DNA from: Lachnospiraceae bacterium AD3010
GTDB taxonomy: Bacteria > Bacillota > Clostridia > Lachnospirales > Lachnospiraceae
Direction of reading: 5' to 3'
DNA: 64,000 nucleotides
Assembly (NCBI GenBank): GCA_000622025.1
Contig: JHWU01000010.1
Location: 62,001 to 126,000, forward strand
Shown here: positions 22,885 to 30,989 of the stretch, in pieces
Layout of the letters: every line of letters begins with the position of its first letter
How positions within the stretch are numbered: position 1 is the stretch's first letter
The notes under the pieces: model-generated
What the model saw: the letters and a program-made list of their open reading frames with translations, nothing else
Databases searched by the model: none
Told to the model about the DNA's origin: nothing
Made by a program: the position numbers and the translations under genes

Positions 22885-25215
22885 TCATTCGACGCCCTTA
22901 AGGGCTTCCACCATATCTATACTCTTTACCTTTGACGATATGATGGTATTTACTATAAGTGACAGCACGAAGGACAGAAAGAATGCCATGAGATATGAGC
23001 TGAGGGAGATCCTGTAGATATAGTCATCATCAACGGAAAGAGAGGACATCATAGTGATCAGTATCCTTTGTCCCATAGAAAGCCCCAGTGCGGTACCTGT
23101 ACCGGTAATAATGATATTCTGCTGCTGAAGTATCCATCTGATACGTTCCGTCTCAAAGCCAAGCACCTTCAGTGTAGCTATTTCCCTCACCTTTTCGATG
23201 AAGGAGAGTACCCCCAGATTATACATGGCGATAATACCCACTATGACAGCAATGGTCATGGAATAGACCGTCTCCTCGGAGGTGCCGGCGTTTTGCCTGC
23301 GCATGGCGCGGATCAGGCTTTCCTTTGATACCACACCTGCCACTTCATCCCTGTCGGCAGACAGGTTAATGGGAACCGTCATATCGGTATAAAGAGTCCC
23401 GGGTGTGAAGCTGAACCCCAGACCTTCATAAACGGATCTTCTCATGGCTATGCCCTGGTTCCCGGGAGAGATATATATGAGTTTTATTCTTTCTCTTCCC
23501 TCCCCGCTTCCGTCAGTATGACGGAAGGAAAGCATATCTCCGGCCTTTACATTCAGCTGCCCGGCAGCCCTCCTGCTGATGGCGATACCGTCCTCCGGGA
23601 GATCTATGTAATTGCCGTGCTCATCCTGAAAGCGGGCTAGGTTCCCCTTATCCGCAACGGTCATACTTAAGACTATGGAATTATCCCCGGAGATAAGCTC
23701 TGCCTCCTTTTCTTCAAGCATCTGTCCATTATATTTTCTGGAGTAATCATATACGGTACCGTAATCAGTGCCTCTTTCAAAGGTGATGACATAAGAAGCG
23801 GGATTAAGCTCGCAGTATTCCCAGTTTTCCGCGCGCTTAAAAAGATCATTTGCCCCGAAGGAAGTGAGCATAAGACCGGAGGTGAGTGTTATTCCGAGAA
23901 CCCCTGCAGCGGTTCTTACGCGGTTTCTGTATATCTCACGGATATTCCATTTTGTTGCAAAGCTTAAGCGCTTCCAGATAGGGGTTTTCTCCAGCGCCCC
24001 GGCTCCGGATTCCCTTGGAGGTTCCGGGCGGAGTATTTCCGAAGCTCTTTTCGTAAGGAGCTTTCTGCAGGACAGGAAACAGGTAAAACCCGAAAGGAGT
24101 ACGAGAAGGGCGATAACAAAAACTATACGCAGTGAGACCTTCATACCGATTCCGGGTATGATATAGTATTCCAGGTAATATCCGTTGATCAGACTACCGA
24201 GGATAAACCAGCCCGCCACAGCACCGGATACACTCCCAAGCAGTGAAACGACAACGGGATAGGACACATAGTGGAGAGTCACGATAAACCGTGAAAATCC
24301 AAGAGCCTTGAGAGCGCCTATTATGATCCGCTGTTTCATAACAAGCCTTGTCATTGTGGTCACAATACCCAGGAGAGCGATCACTATGAAGAGGACGGGG
24401 AAGATCTTTTCAAGGGTAATGTTGGATTGAATGTCTCCGTCTATGGACTGAAAGCCCGCCTCCTTCATCTTTGTGGTGAAGGTAAGATTATTCTTTGAAA
24501 AGTAGGAGGCAAGACGGGAGCCGGTGTCCTTTATCAGCTTCTTTTCCCGATCTGTAAGATGAACCTGGTTTTTAACACCCTTAAGCTTCACATATATGCT
24601 GTCATATACAAGTGTTTTGCCGGGATATTCGCCAGCGTCCAGAAATGCGTATCCGTATGCACCCCGGGCTACATCGGGAAAGGTTTCGTCCACCATATAG
24701 TAGACATGATCGGGATTATCAATGATGCCGCTGACGGCTTCGGTAAATTCCACGCCGTCCAGGGTTAAGGACAGGATATCCCCCACGGAGATATTTTCCG
24801 TAGAAGAGAAGTCCCGGTCTATCCATATTCCGGTCATCCCGGCTTCATAGGGTACTCCCTCATAAAGATGCATCCGGGAAATATCATTCTCATTTATGAA
24901 ATTAAACTCGACCTTTTTTTCTTCCTTGAGGCGTGCCCGGCCAACAGCTGTGGATCTTAATTCTGCTGTTTCTACCCCCGGGTCTGACTTTATCTTAAGG
25001 AGGTCGTCGGAGGTGAAGCCGCTTGAAGTAAGAACAAGATCGGAAAAGTTAGTTTCATAATAGTATCTGTCCAAATTGTAGGAGTAGCCTTCGGTGATGG
25101 CATCAAACCCCTGGAGGATGAACAGCGCAAAAAAACACATCACGAATATGGCGAGAAACTGGACAAAATTGGTTCTTAAGTCCCTCAGCATTTTTTTTCT
25201 GAGTGTCTTTGTCAT
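22885..25215 (-). CDS. ABC transporter permease with two FtsX domains
   Basis: A 776-residue permease. One membrane helix at residues ~16-36 (FLAIFVMCFFALFIL) is followed by a large external MacB-like domain, a block of three helices (~275-390), a second external domain (~440-640) and three C-terminal helices (~660-770; YSMTIAVIVGIIAMYNLGVL and FFLSFVLSLIVNTIISS). The topology fits FtsX/MacB-type exporters with duplicated core. Its ATG overlaps the stop of the adaptor gene (ATGA), so the two are translationally coupled. Partners: the ATPase at 22139 and the adaptor at 25212. Cargo unknown; candidates are antimicrobial peptides, lipids or drugs. Confidence 0.9.
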   Translation of the reverse strand: MTKTLRKKMLRDLRTNFVQFLAIFVMCFFALFILQGFDAITEGYSYNLDRYYYETNFSDLVLTSSGFTSDDLLKIKSDPGVETAELRSTAVGRARLKEEKKVEFNFINENDISRMHLYEGVPYEAGMTGIWIDRDFSSTENISVGDILSLTLDGVEFTEAVSGIIDNPDHVYYMVDETFPDVARGAYGYAFLDAGEYPGKTLVYDSIYVKLKGVKNQVHLTDREKKLIKDTGSRLASYFSKNNLTFTTKMKEAGFQSIDGDIQSNITLEKIFPVLFIVIALLGIVTTMTRLVMKQRIIIGALKALGFSRFIVTLHYVSYPVVVSLLGSVSGAVAGWFILGSLINGYYLEYYIIPGIGMKVSLRIVFVIALLVLLSGFTCFLSCRKLLTKRASEILRPEPPRESGAGALEKTPIWKRLSFATKWNIREIYRNRVRTAAGVLGITLTSGLMLTSFGANDLFKRAENWEYCELNPASYVITFERGTDYGTVYDYSRKYNGQMLEEKEAELISGDNSIVLSMTVADKGNLARFQDEHGNYIDLPEDGIAISRRAAGQLNVKAGDMLSFRHTDGSGEGRERIKLIYISPGNQGIAMRRSVYEGLGFSFTPGTLYTDMTVPINLSADRDEVAGVVSKESLIRAMRRQNAGTSEETVYSMTIAVIVGIIAMYNLGVLSFIEKVREIATLKVLGFETERIRWILQQQNIIITGTGTALGLSMGQRILITMMSSLSVDDDYIYRISLSSYLMAFFLSFVLSLIVNTIISSKVKSIDMVEALKGVE

Positions 25216-26720
25216 TCCTTATTCTCACCCGAAGTGTTTATAATACTGTCTTCAACTTCTTCACCCAGATACTTGGCCGCATCCGGGTCGATGACCACCC
25301 GGGTACTTTCATCAATGCCGCTCAGCTCCGTATATGCATCATCATGCACACCGACATTTATGTACTGTTTATTAACGGTACCATCTGACACATAGACAAA
25401 GGAGCCGTCATCATCACTGTAAATACACTCTGACGGGACTTTAAGAATATTTTCGGCTTCATCAAGCCTTATCAGAACATCAGCTTCCAGGCCAACGATA
25501 AGATCATCAGCCGTGTCTATGTCTATTTCCACTGTGGCCTTGGATTTACCTGAGGCATCATTTTCAGCAGCCTGGTCTATCTTTTTTACGCTGCCGTTAT
25601 ATTTAAGCCCCCCTATGTTGATCTCTGCGCTCTGCCCCTCCTTAACGGCTGTTATGTCATACTTTGAGACCATCATCCTAACCTTGTAGCCATTATCGCT
25701 TTGCATCATAAAGACGGGGGTGCCTTTTTCAACATAGGCGCCGGCATCAATAAGGCATTCTGTAATAATGCCGTCAACAGGGGATATACACCCATTCTCC
25801 GCTGAAGAGAGTTCCTTTTCTGCTTTTTGGAGATTAAGCTTATTATGCTCTGCGGTTTCTTCATCCGCATATATTTCAGAAAGGGCCGTCAGCATTGACT
25901 GGGCAGTATCCCTGTCGCTCCTCGCTTCAGACCACATTCTTGTGACGGTTTCAAGATTATTCTGCCAGGTTGCATACTTGCGGTAGGTTTCCGGATCCAT
26001 GGAGTCTTCCGGGAGGCAGAGAGCAGCCCTCTGCGCGTCTGCTATTTTTCTGTTAAGCTCCCCTATCTCTGTCTGCAGATCTTCTGAATCGTCTACGAGA
26101 TCGTCAACCTCGTCCTCGTCAGCATCTTCCGTGATCTCCATTTCCTTAAGCTTTGCTTCGATCTTTGAGAGCTCAGCCTGTTTCTCGGCTATTTCACCTT
26201 CCATCTTATATACATCGCTCTGGCAGGCCTTCTGCTGTCGGCTTATGATATAGGCATTTTCATGATCTTTTATTTCAAGGGAAAGGATATTTGCTTCAAG
26301 GGCAGCATAGACAAGCCTGCAGTTTTCTATCTCCTTTAGGGACTTATTGTAGATTCCCTGATACTTTGCCCTGTTATCTGATGCAGCCTTCAGTATCTTT
26401 TCACTGTACCTTAAGTCCGTGACAGCATGGCTTAAATCATCGCGCTGTATCTCCCCTTCATATGAGAGAAGCCTCTCTCCTTTTTTTACTCTGTCGCCTC
26501 TTTCCACCTGGCGTTCTTTAATAAATCCGGCAACATCCGAATATACCGTGACTGTACTCTCGCCCTCGACCTTTCCGACCCCACGGAGGAACGGCGAAAC
26601 ATCACCTCTTTCCGGAAGCACCACATCGATGCTTTCTGGCGACATATAGTAATAAAGACCTGCTGCGGCAGCGGCCAGAAGGACTGCTGCGATTATGGCA
26701 AACTTAACGGGTTTCCTCAT
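25212..26720 (-). CDS. Efflux membrane-fusion/adaptor protein (HlyD/MacA-YknX type)
   Basis: A 502-residue protein. Residues ~7-26 are a signal anchor (FAIIAAVLLAAAAAGLYYYM). Then comes a lipoyl half (VTVYSDVAGFIKERQVERGD), a long Glu/Lys/Ala-rich coiled coil (~95-290), the second lipoyl half (GCISPVDGIITECLIDAGAY), a beta-barrel region and a C-terminal YVSDGTVNKQYINVGVHD segment. It has a very strong GGGGGAGGAG ribosome site; a TATAAT -10 lies at 26773-26778 on the minus strand. It starts the adaptor-permease operon and is divergent from the TetR gene, which most likely controls it. Confidence 0.88.
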   Translation of the reverse strand: MRKPVKFAIIAAVLLAAAAAGLYYYMSPESIDVVLPERGDVSPFLRGVGKVEGESTVTVYSDVAGFIKERQVERGDRVKKGERLLSYEGEIQRDDLSHAVTDLRYSEKILKAASDNRAKYQGIYNKSLKEIENCRLVYAALEANILSLEIKDHENAYIISRQQKACQSDVYKMEGEIAEKQAELSKIEAKLKEMEITEDADEDEVDDLVDDSEDLQTEIGELNRKIADAQRAALCLPEDSMDPETYRKYATWQNNLETVTRMWSEARSDRDTAQSMLTALSEIYADEETAEHNKLNLQKAEKELSSAENGCISPVDGIITECLIDAGAYVEKGTPVFMMQSDNGYKVRMMVSKYDITAVKEGQSAEINIGGLKYNGSVKKIDQAAENDASGKSKATVEIDIDTADDLIVGLEADVLIRLDEAENILKVPSECIYSDDDGSFVYVSDGTVNKQYINVGVHDDAYTELSGIDESTRVVIDPDAAKYLGEEVEDSIINTSGENKE

Positions 26721-26874
26721 ATTTCACTCCTCCCCCTTAATACAAACCCTCACTGAAGTTTTTTGAGACACGATTATAGCACAAATGCTGCGCCATTGCT
26801 ACGTGTGTTTATCGGCTGTCAGTCCGGGAAGGCTGTAAGTGCATTCACCCCGCTATCCTCCAAGCACGAGCCTC

Positions 26875-26923
26875 TTGACAAAAAGTAAACGTTCGTTTAC
26901 AATTACAGTAAACAGTCGTTCAC
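26875..26923 (+). promoter_or_regulatory. TetR-gene promoter with two operator palindromes
   Basis: TTGACA (26875-26880), 17-nt spacer, TACAAT (26898-26903). GTAAACGTTCGTTTAC (26885-26900) fills the spacer exactly, and a second, imperfect copy GTAAACAGTCGTTCAC follows at 26908-26923, 23 bp further on. Binding there would shut off the regulator's own gene; the adaptor promoter is about 100 bp upstream and divergent. Confidence 0.85.
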
Positions 26924-26949
26924 TTTTTAACATTGCAAGAGGAGACTTA

Positions 26950-27573
26950 ATGAAGACAACAAAGGAAGACATATTACTAACATCATTAAAACTGTTTGCA
27001 GAGAGTGGCTTTGACGCAGTTTCTACGGGAATGATAGCCGAGAAGCTGGGCATTACTAAGGGGGCACTTTACAGACACTACAAGAACAAACAAGAGATAT
27101 TTGACAGTATAGTCCAAAGGATGTTTGAGAAGGATGAGGAAAGGGCCGGGGAGGATTCCGTTCCCGAAGCGAAATATGAAAAGAATCCGGGTAAATATGA
27201 GGAAGTAAGCCTAAAGGATTTCTGCGACTATGTGGTCAATCAATTTGAGTACTGGACAATAGATGAATATGCAGCATGCTTTAGAAGAATGATCACTATA
27301 GAGCAGTATAAGAGTCCTGAGAAGATGAAGCTGTACCAGGATGTGATAGGATGCGGGCCGTTAGATTATTCAGAGGACATTTTCAGGGAAATGATAAAGC
27401 GGGGAGTTCTTAATAAAGCCGCCGAGAAGGCAGGTTCTAGGAAGCTCGCGGTAGAATTCTATGCACCCCTTAAACTCTCTATCGATCTTTTCGATGGGGG
27501 AGGAGACTATAACAAGCTGAGGAAGAATCTAAAGGAGATAACAGATGGATTCAAAGAAAGATACTCGGCCTAA
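26950..27573 (+). CDS. TetR-family regulator
   Basis: A 207-residue TetR protein. The DNA-binding domain is residues 1-48: ILLTSLKLFAESGFDAVSTG + MIAEKLGITKGALYRHYKNK. The rest is a helical ligand/dimer domain. ATG 26950 has AGAGGAG upstream; the longer start at 26839 would place the operators inside the gene and is rejected. The tandem GTAAAC...GTTTAC operators in its promoter argue for autorepression. It probably regulates the divergent adaptor-permease operon and perhaps the ATPase. Its 3' end overlaps rsgA by 29 bases. Confidence 0.88.
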   Translation: MKTTKEDILLTSLKLFAESGFDAVSTGMIAEKLGITKGALYRHYKNKQEIFDSIVQRMFEKDEERAGEDSVPEAKYEKNPGKYEEVSLKDFCDYVVNQFEYWTIDEYAACFRRMITIEQYKSPEKMKLYQDVIGCGPLDYSEDIFREMIKRGVLNKAAEKAGSRKLAVEFYAPLKLSIDLFDGGGDYNKLRKNLKEITDGFKERYSA

Positions 27574-28567
27574 AGAGGCCGTTTGGGAAAGAGCCAGGGT
27601 TATTGCCCTGGACAGGGATTTATACAAAGTAAAAACAGAAACTAAAGAATTAAAGGCGGAGGTTTCGGGGAGATTCAGATATGAAACGAGCTTGGTATCT
27701 GATTTTCCGGCGGTAGGGGACTATGTCCTTGTGGAGTCCGGGCAGGATAAAGATTTTTGCTTAATAACCGCCCTTTATCCCAGAAAGAGTTGTTTTATCA
27801 GAAAGGCAGCAGGAAGGGAGAAAAAGGAGCAGGTTGTTGCGGCTAACATAGATTATTGTTTTATTTGCATGTCGCTAAACAATGATTATAATCTCAGGCG
27901 CCTGGAGCGTTACCTTTCAGTAGCATGGAATAGTGGGGCTACACCGGTTGTAGTACTTACAAAGGCTGATCTGTGTAACAACATAGAAACGAAACTAACC
28001 GAGGTGGGCCAGGTGGCGCCCGGGGTTGATGTAATCTCGGTTTCAGCATATCTTGAGGATCTTGATGCAGTGTATGATTATGTCAGGCCGGGGAAGACCG
28101 TGGCATTCCTGGGCTCTTCCGGAGTGGGGAAATCTACCCTGATTAATGGACTTCTTGGGGATAATCTGATCAAAACCCAGGGCCTTCGTAATGACGACAA
28201 GGGAAGACATACCACTACAGGCAGAGAACTTATGGAGCTTCCAAACAAAGCTTATGTTATTGACACTCCCGGAATGAGAGAACTGGGCATGTGGGATAGT
28301 GAGGATGGAATAGAATCAGCATTTCCGGAGATTGAGGAGCTTAAAGACAGGTGCCGTTTCTCCGACTGTTCTCACACCAATGAGCCCGGCTGTGCCATAA
28401 GGAAAGCAATACTTAACGGCGAACTGTCGGAAGCCAGACTGGCCTCTTATATAAAACTAAAAAGGGAGAATGAATACATGGCTGATGGCAGCGGATACCT
28501 TCAGGCAAAGAAATTAAAGTTCAAAGAGATATCAAAGATTAACAAACATTCAAAAATGAAAGGATAA
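27545..28567 (+). CDS. rsgA: Ribosome small-subunit-dependent GTPase A
   Basis: A 340-residue circularly permuted GTPase. An N-terminal OB fold covers residues ~15-80, then the permuted G motifs appear in the order TKAD (G4, ~139-142), GSSGVGKS (G1, ~195-202), a DDKGRHTTT switch (~219-227) and DTPGMRE (G3, ~240-246). The C-terminal zinc site is made of CRFSDCSHTNEPGCA. RsgA checks late 30S subunit maturation. It is longer at neither end than usual. AAAGGAGA lies before the ATG, inside the end of tetR, so it is probably co-transcribed from the TetR promoter, an unusual place for a ribosome-assembly gene; it may be a second, accessory copy. Confidence 0.92.
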   Translation: MDSKKDTRPKEAVWERARVIALDRDLYKVKTETKELKAEVSGRFRYETSLVSDFPAVGDYVLVESGQDKDFCLITALYPRKSCFIRKAAGREKKEQVVAANIDYCFICMSLNNDYNLRRLERYLSVAWNSGATPVVVLTKADLCNNIETKLTEVGQVAPGVDVISVSAYLEDLDAVYDYVRPGKTVAFLGSSGVGKSTLINGLLGDNLIKTQGLRNDDKGRHTTTGRELMELPNKAYVIDTPGMRELGMWDSEDGIESAFPEIEELKDRCRFSDCSHTNEPGCAIRKAILNGELSEARLASYIKLKRENEYMADGSGYLQAKKLKFKEISKINKHSKMKG

Positions 28568-28575
28568 AGAAAAAA

Positions 28576-29205
28576 ATGAATACAAAAGAATTTACAATAC
28601 GATCAGAAAAAAAAGAAGAACAAAGAGAAGTTGAAAACCTTGTAAGGGAAGCATTCTGGAACGTTTATCGTCCGGGATGCAGCGAGCATTATGTAATTCA
28701 TGTTCTCCGGGATGATCCGGCATTCGTGAAGGAGCTGGATTTCGTTATGGAACAGAATGGAAAGCTAATAGGGCAGAATATGTTCATGAAGACCATCATT
28801 GAGGCTGATGACGGGAGAACTATCCCTGTGCTCACAATGGGACCGATAGGCATTACCCCGGAATTGAAACGCAAAGGATACGGTAAGGCAATACTCGACT
28901 ACTCCTTAGAGAAGGCAAAGGAGATGGGATTCGGAGCCGTTCTATTTGAAGGAAACATTGATTTCTATGGCAAAAGCGGCTTTGACGTGGCAAGTAAGTT
29001 CGGCATCCGTTATCACGACCTGCCGGAGGATGCAGATTCGTCCTTCTTTCTCTGCAAGGAACTGATACCCGGATACCTGGATGATGTAACCGGAGTCTAT
29101 CAGACGCCGCAAGGCTACTATGTAGAAGACTCAGATGTGGAGGAGTTTGATAAAGCTTTTCCGCCTAAGGAGAAACTAAAGCTGCCCGGCCAGTTGTTTG
29201 AATAA
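28576..29205 (+). CDS. GNAT-family N-acetyltransferase
   Basis: A 209-residue GNAT protein: EVENLVREAFWNVYRPGCSE near the start, then motif A with PIGITPELKRKGYGKAIL (about residues 94-111) and the beta-bulge region GFGAVLFEGNIDFYGKSGF. The arrangement is like YhbS/YjbC-type acetyltransferases. It transfers an acetyl group from acetyl-CoA to an unknown amine. It starts 8 bases after rsgA and ends the tetR-rsgA-GNAT transcript; the REP hairpin follows within a few bases. Confidence 0.85.
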   Translation: MNTKEFTIRSEKKEEQREVENLVREAFWNVYRPGCSEHYVIHVLRDDPAFVKELDFVMEQNGKLIGQNMFMKTIIEADDGRTIPVLTMGPIGITPELKRKGYGKAILDYSLEKAKEMGFGAVLFEGNIDFYGKSGFDVASKFGIRYHDLPEDADSSFFLCKELIPGYLDDVTGVYQTPQGYYVEDSDVEEFDKAFPPKEKLKLPGQLFE

Positions 29206-29208
29206 AAA

Positions 29209-29337
29209 AGTCATTGGGGACGGTTCTCGGAGTCAACGGGGGAGTCAACGGGGACGGTTCTCATTGACTTGTTTTGCCTGCAAAATAAGTCAATGAGAAC
29301 CGTCCCCGTTGACTCCCCCGTTGACTCCCGTTGACTT
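29209..29337. repeat. REP-like repeat, copy 11: long multi-unit hairpin
   Basis: AAGTCATTGGGGACGGTTCT, then a palindrome with 41-nt perfect arms (29230-29270 and 29287-29327) joined by a small TTTTGC-CT-GCAAAA stem-loop, plus a terminal CCCGTTGACTT. Each arm contains a full unit plus a partial GGGGGAGTC unit. The final TTGACT serves as the -35 box of the padR promoter. Confidence 0.92.
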
Positions 29338-29373
29338 ATACTATAAAATATAGTAATATATTTTATAGTATAA
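29331..29373 (+). promoter_or_regulatory. PadR-gene promoter, -35 inside the REP, with a perfect 17-bp operator palindrome
   Basis: TTGACT (29331-29336, last bases of the REP), 17-nt spacer, TAATAT (29354-29359). The inverted repeat TTATACTATAAAATATA / TATATTTTATAGTATAA (29336-29352, 29357-29373, loop GTAA) spans the spacer, -10 and start point. ATACTAT...ATAGTAT half-sites are typical of PadR regulators, so autorepression is likely. Confidence 0.85.
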
Positions 29374-29386
29374 GGAGAATGGTTGT

Positions 29387-29911
29387 ATGTCCAGTATAGA
29401 TATCATAGTTTTAGGCTGTGTAGCAAAAAAGCCCCGAAGCGCATACGATATACAAAAGGATGTCGAAGAGCATAACTTACCGGAGTGGACAAGGATCAGC
29501 ATTCCATCTATCTATAAGAAAGTGCTGAGACTTCAGGAACAGGGGTATATAGAGGGCGATGAGACAGCCGGAGAACGGTTTGCTACAAAGATTATTTATC
29601 ATATAACAAAAAAGGGAAGAGACTATCTGGAATCCCTTATGACTGAACAGTCTCTAAAACCTCCAAAGGTGTTGCTGGATTTTAACGCAGTTATCTGTAA
29701 TCTTAATAAGGTTGATAAGCCTGCGGCTTTGGTTCTTATCAATAATATAATATCCGGGATAGAAGAATCTAAGCGGTATTATCATTCTGTCCTGACAGAA
29801 CATGCTGATATTCCGTTAGTTGGAAGAGCTATCATGGAACAGCAGGAAAAGGTGTGTGTGACTCTTCTTGAATGGGCGCATAACCTGTATGAGAGTTATA
29901 AGGAGGAATAA
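29387..29911 (+). CDS. PadR-family regulator
   Basis: A 174-residue PadR-type (PadR-s2/AphA-like) protein. The winged helix is residues ~1-85: DIIVLGCVAKKPRSAYDIQK + DVEEHNLPEWTRISIPSIYK, wing KIIYHITKKGRDYLESLM. A helical C-terminal dimer domain follows. It has AAGGAG before the ATG and a large palindrome in its promoter. It is first gene of a padR-VOC-yjdF operon (gaps of 1 and 3 bases). PadR proteins bind flat aromatic compounds such as phenolic acids, which matches the operon's other members. Confidence 0.9.
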   Translation: MSSIDIIVLGCVAKKPRSAYDIQKDVEEHNLPEWTRISIPSIYKKVLRLQEQGYIEGDETAGERFATKIIYHITKKGRDYLESLMTEQSLKPPKVLLDFNAVICNLNKVDKPAALVLINNIISGIEESKRYYHSVLTEHADIPLVGRAIMEQQEKVCVTLLEWAHNLYESYKEE

Positions 29912-29912
29912 A

Positions 29913-30260
29913 ATGAATAGCTATGACAATTTTTTTCTGCCAATCGATAATATGGAAGAAGCTAAGGATTTCTATGGAAATAAGCTTGGACTGAATCTCA
30001 AATTTGACTTTTCAGATAAAGGGATGTCTGCTTTCAATGTGGGTTCTGAAGAACCTGCTATCATATTGAAGGATAAAATGAAGTTTCCTGATGCCAAACC
30101 GACAATATGGTTTGTTGTCGATAACGTAGTGGAAACCTATAACGATCTGAAGGGAAAAGGTATAAAGTTCCTGAGCGCTCCCTTCCGGATCCATACAGGG
30201 AATGCTGCAGAGTTTGAGGATCCCTTCGGTAACAGGCTTGGGATTACGGATTACGATTAA
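29913..30260 (+). CDS. VOC-family protein (glyoxalase/bleomycin-resistance fold)
   Basis: A 115-residue single VOC domain: PIDNMEEAKDFYGNKLGLNL at the start, strands AFNVGSEEPAIILK and TIWFVVDNV, and the last motif EFEDPFGNRLGITDYD. The Glu in FEDPFGN is the usual metal ligand. Members bind drugs or act as dioxygenases/glyoxalases; with a single domain it should dimerise. ATG 29913 has AAGGAGG upstream. It belongs to the padR operon. Confidence 0.87.
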   Translation: MNSYDNFFLPIDNMEEAKDFYGNKLGLNLKFDFSDKGMSAFNVGSEEPAIILKDKMKFPDAKPTIWFVVDNVVETYNDLKGKGIKFLSAPFRIHTGNAAEFEDPFGNRLGITDYD

Positions 30261-30263
30261 ATC

Positions 30264-30680
30264 ATGGACAGGATCAGTGAAAAACTTACGCTTTTTTTTG
30301 AGGATCCGTTCTGGGTCGGAGTTTTTGAGCGGGTATCTGACGGGAAGCTGTCGGTATGTAAGACAACATTCGGAGCAGAGCCCAGAGATTACGAAGTATG
30401 TGATTTTGTTCTTAAGAATTACTACGGACTTAGCTTCAGTCCGGCTGTAAAGGTTGAACAGAAACGGACTGCAGATAACCCTAAGCGTAGGCAGCGAAAT
30501 GCTTCGAAACAGATGTTAAATATAGGCATTGGAACCAAGTCACAGCAGGCTCTGCAGAAGCAACGCGAGGAAATGAAGACGGAACGCAGACAGACAGGTA
30601 GAGAAATGAGAGAAGCTGAAAAACAAAGGCAGTTTGATCTGAAGCAGCAAAAAAAGAAGGAGAAGCACAGAGGACATTAG
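30264..30680 (+). CDS. yjdF: YjdF-family protein (DUF2992)
   Basis: A 138-residue protein: KLTLFFEDPFWVGVFERVSD, then KTTFGAEPRDYEVCDFVL + KNYYGLSFSP, and a highly charged Lys/Arg/Glu/Gln-rich helical tail (KQMLNIGIGTKSQQALQKQR...). This is the YjdF family layout, whose genes elsewhere are preceded by a riboswitch sensing azaaromatic compounds. I see no such riboswitch here; instead the gene sits behind padR. That supports a role for YjdF in response to aromatic toxins, with a protein regulator taking the place of the RNA one (inference). Confidence 0.85.
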   Translation: MDRISEKLTLFFEDPFWVGVFERVSDGKLSVCKTTFGAEPRDYEVCDFVLKNYYGLSFSPAVKVEQKRTADNPKRRQRNASKQMLNIGIGTKSQQALQKQREEMKTERRQTGREMREAEKQRQFDLKQQKKKEKHRGH

Positions 30681-30787
30681 AGTTGTTGGCAACCGGCGCC
30701 TGCCATTTTCCGGAATTCTATCGAGAAGCAAAGATGCGAAGTGAAGACCGGATTTGGAATATGCTTCCTTGACAAAATATATAAAAT

Positions 30788-30862
30788 AATCAAGATAACC
30801 CACCACCTTTAGGTGGTGGGAATATCTTGATTTCGGGTGCGGGGTTATAAGCCCCGTACCCG
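30788..30862. other. Two consecutive strong stem-loops (possible IS200/IS605-type end or structured RNA)
   Basis: First stem: AATCAAGATA pairs with TATCTTGATT outside CCCACCACCT/AGGTGGTGGG (30788-30832, tiny internal loop, 2-nt terminal loop). Second: CGGGTGCGGGG / CCCCGTACCCG (30834-30862, one wobble). Then CTGCGTCAGCAG and a GCAAA...TTTGC stem. No coding frame fits. The CCACCACCT...AGGTGGTGG hairpin recalls ends of IS200/IS605 elements. The rest of the 30681-30989 gap shows nothing clear. Confidence 0.5.
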
Positions 30863-30989
30863 GAGAGCTGCGTCAGCAGCGATTTTATAACGAGCAAAAA
30901 GCGAAGCGTTTGCGAGTTTAACTTTGAACAATATAATATTGCACAATCAATGCTGTAGCATAAGAACCTGGAGACGAAGGAGGAAAACT

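Noticed and set aside
30788-30862. tRNA or known riboswitch
   Set aside because: The two stems have no cloverleaf, anticodon or T-loop features and do not match any riboswitch consensus I know.
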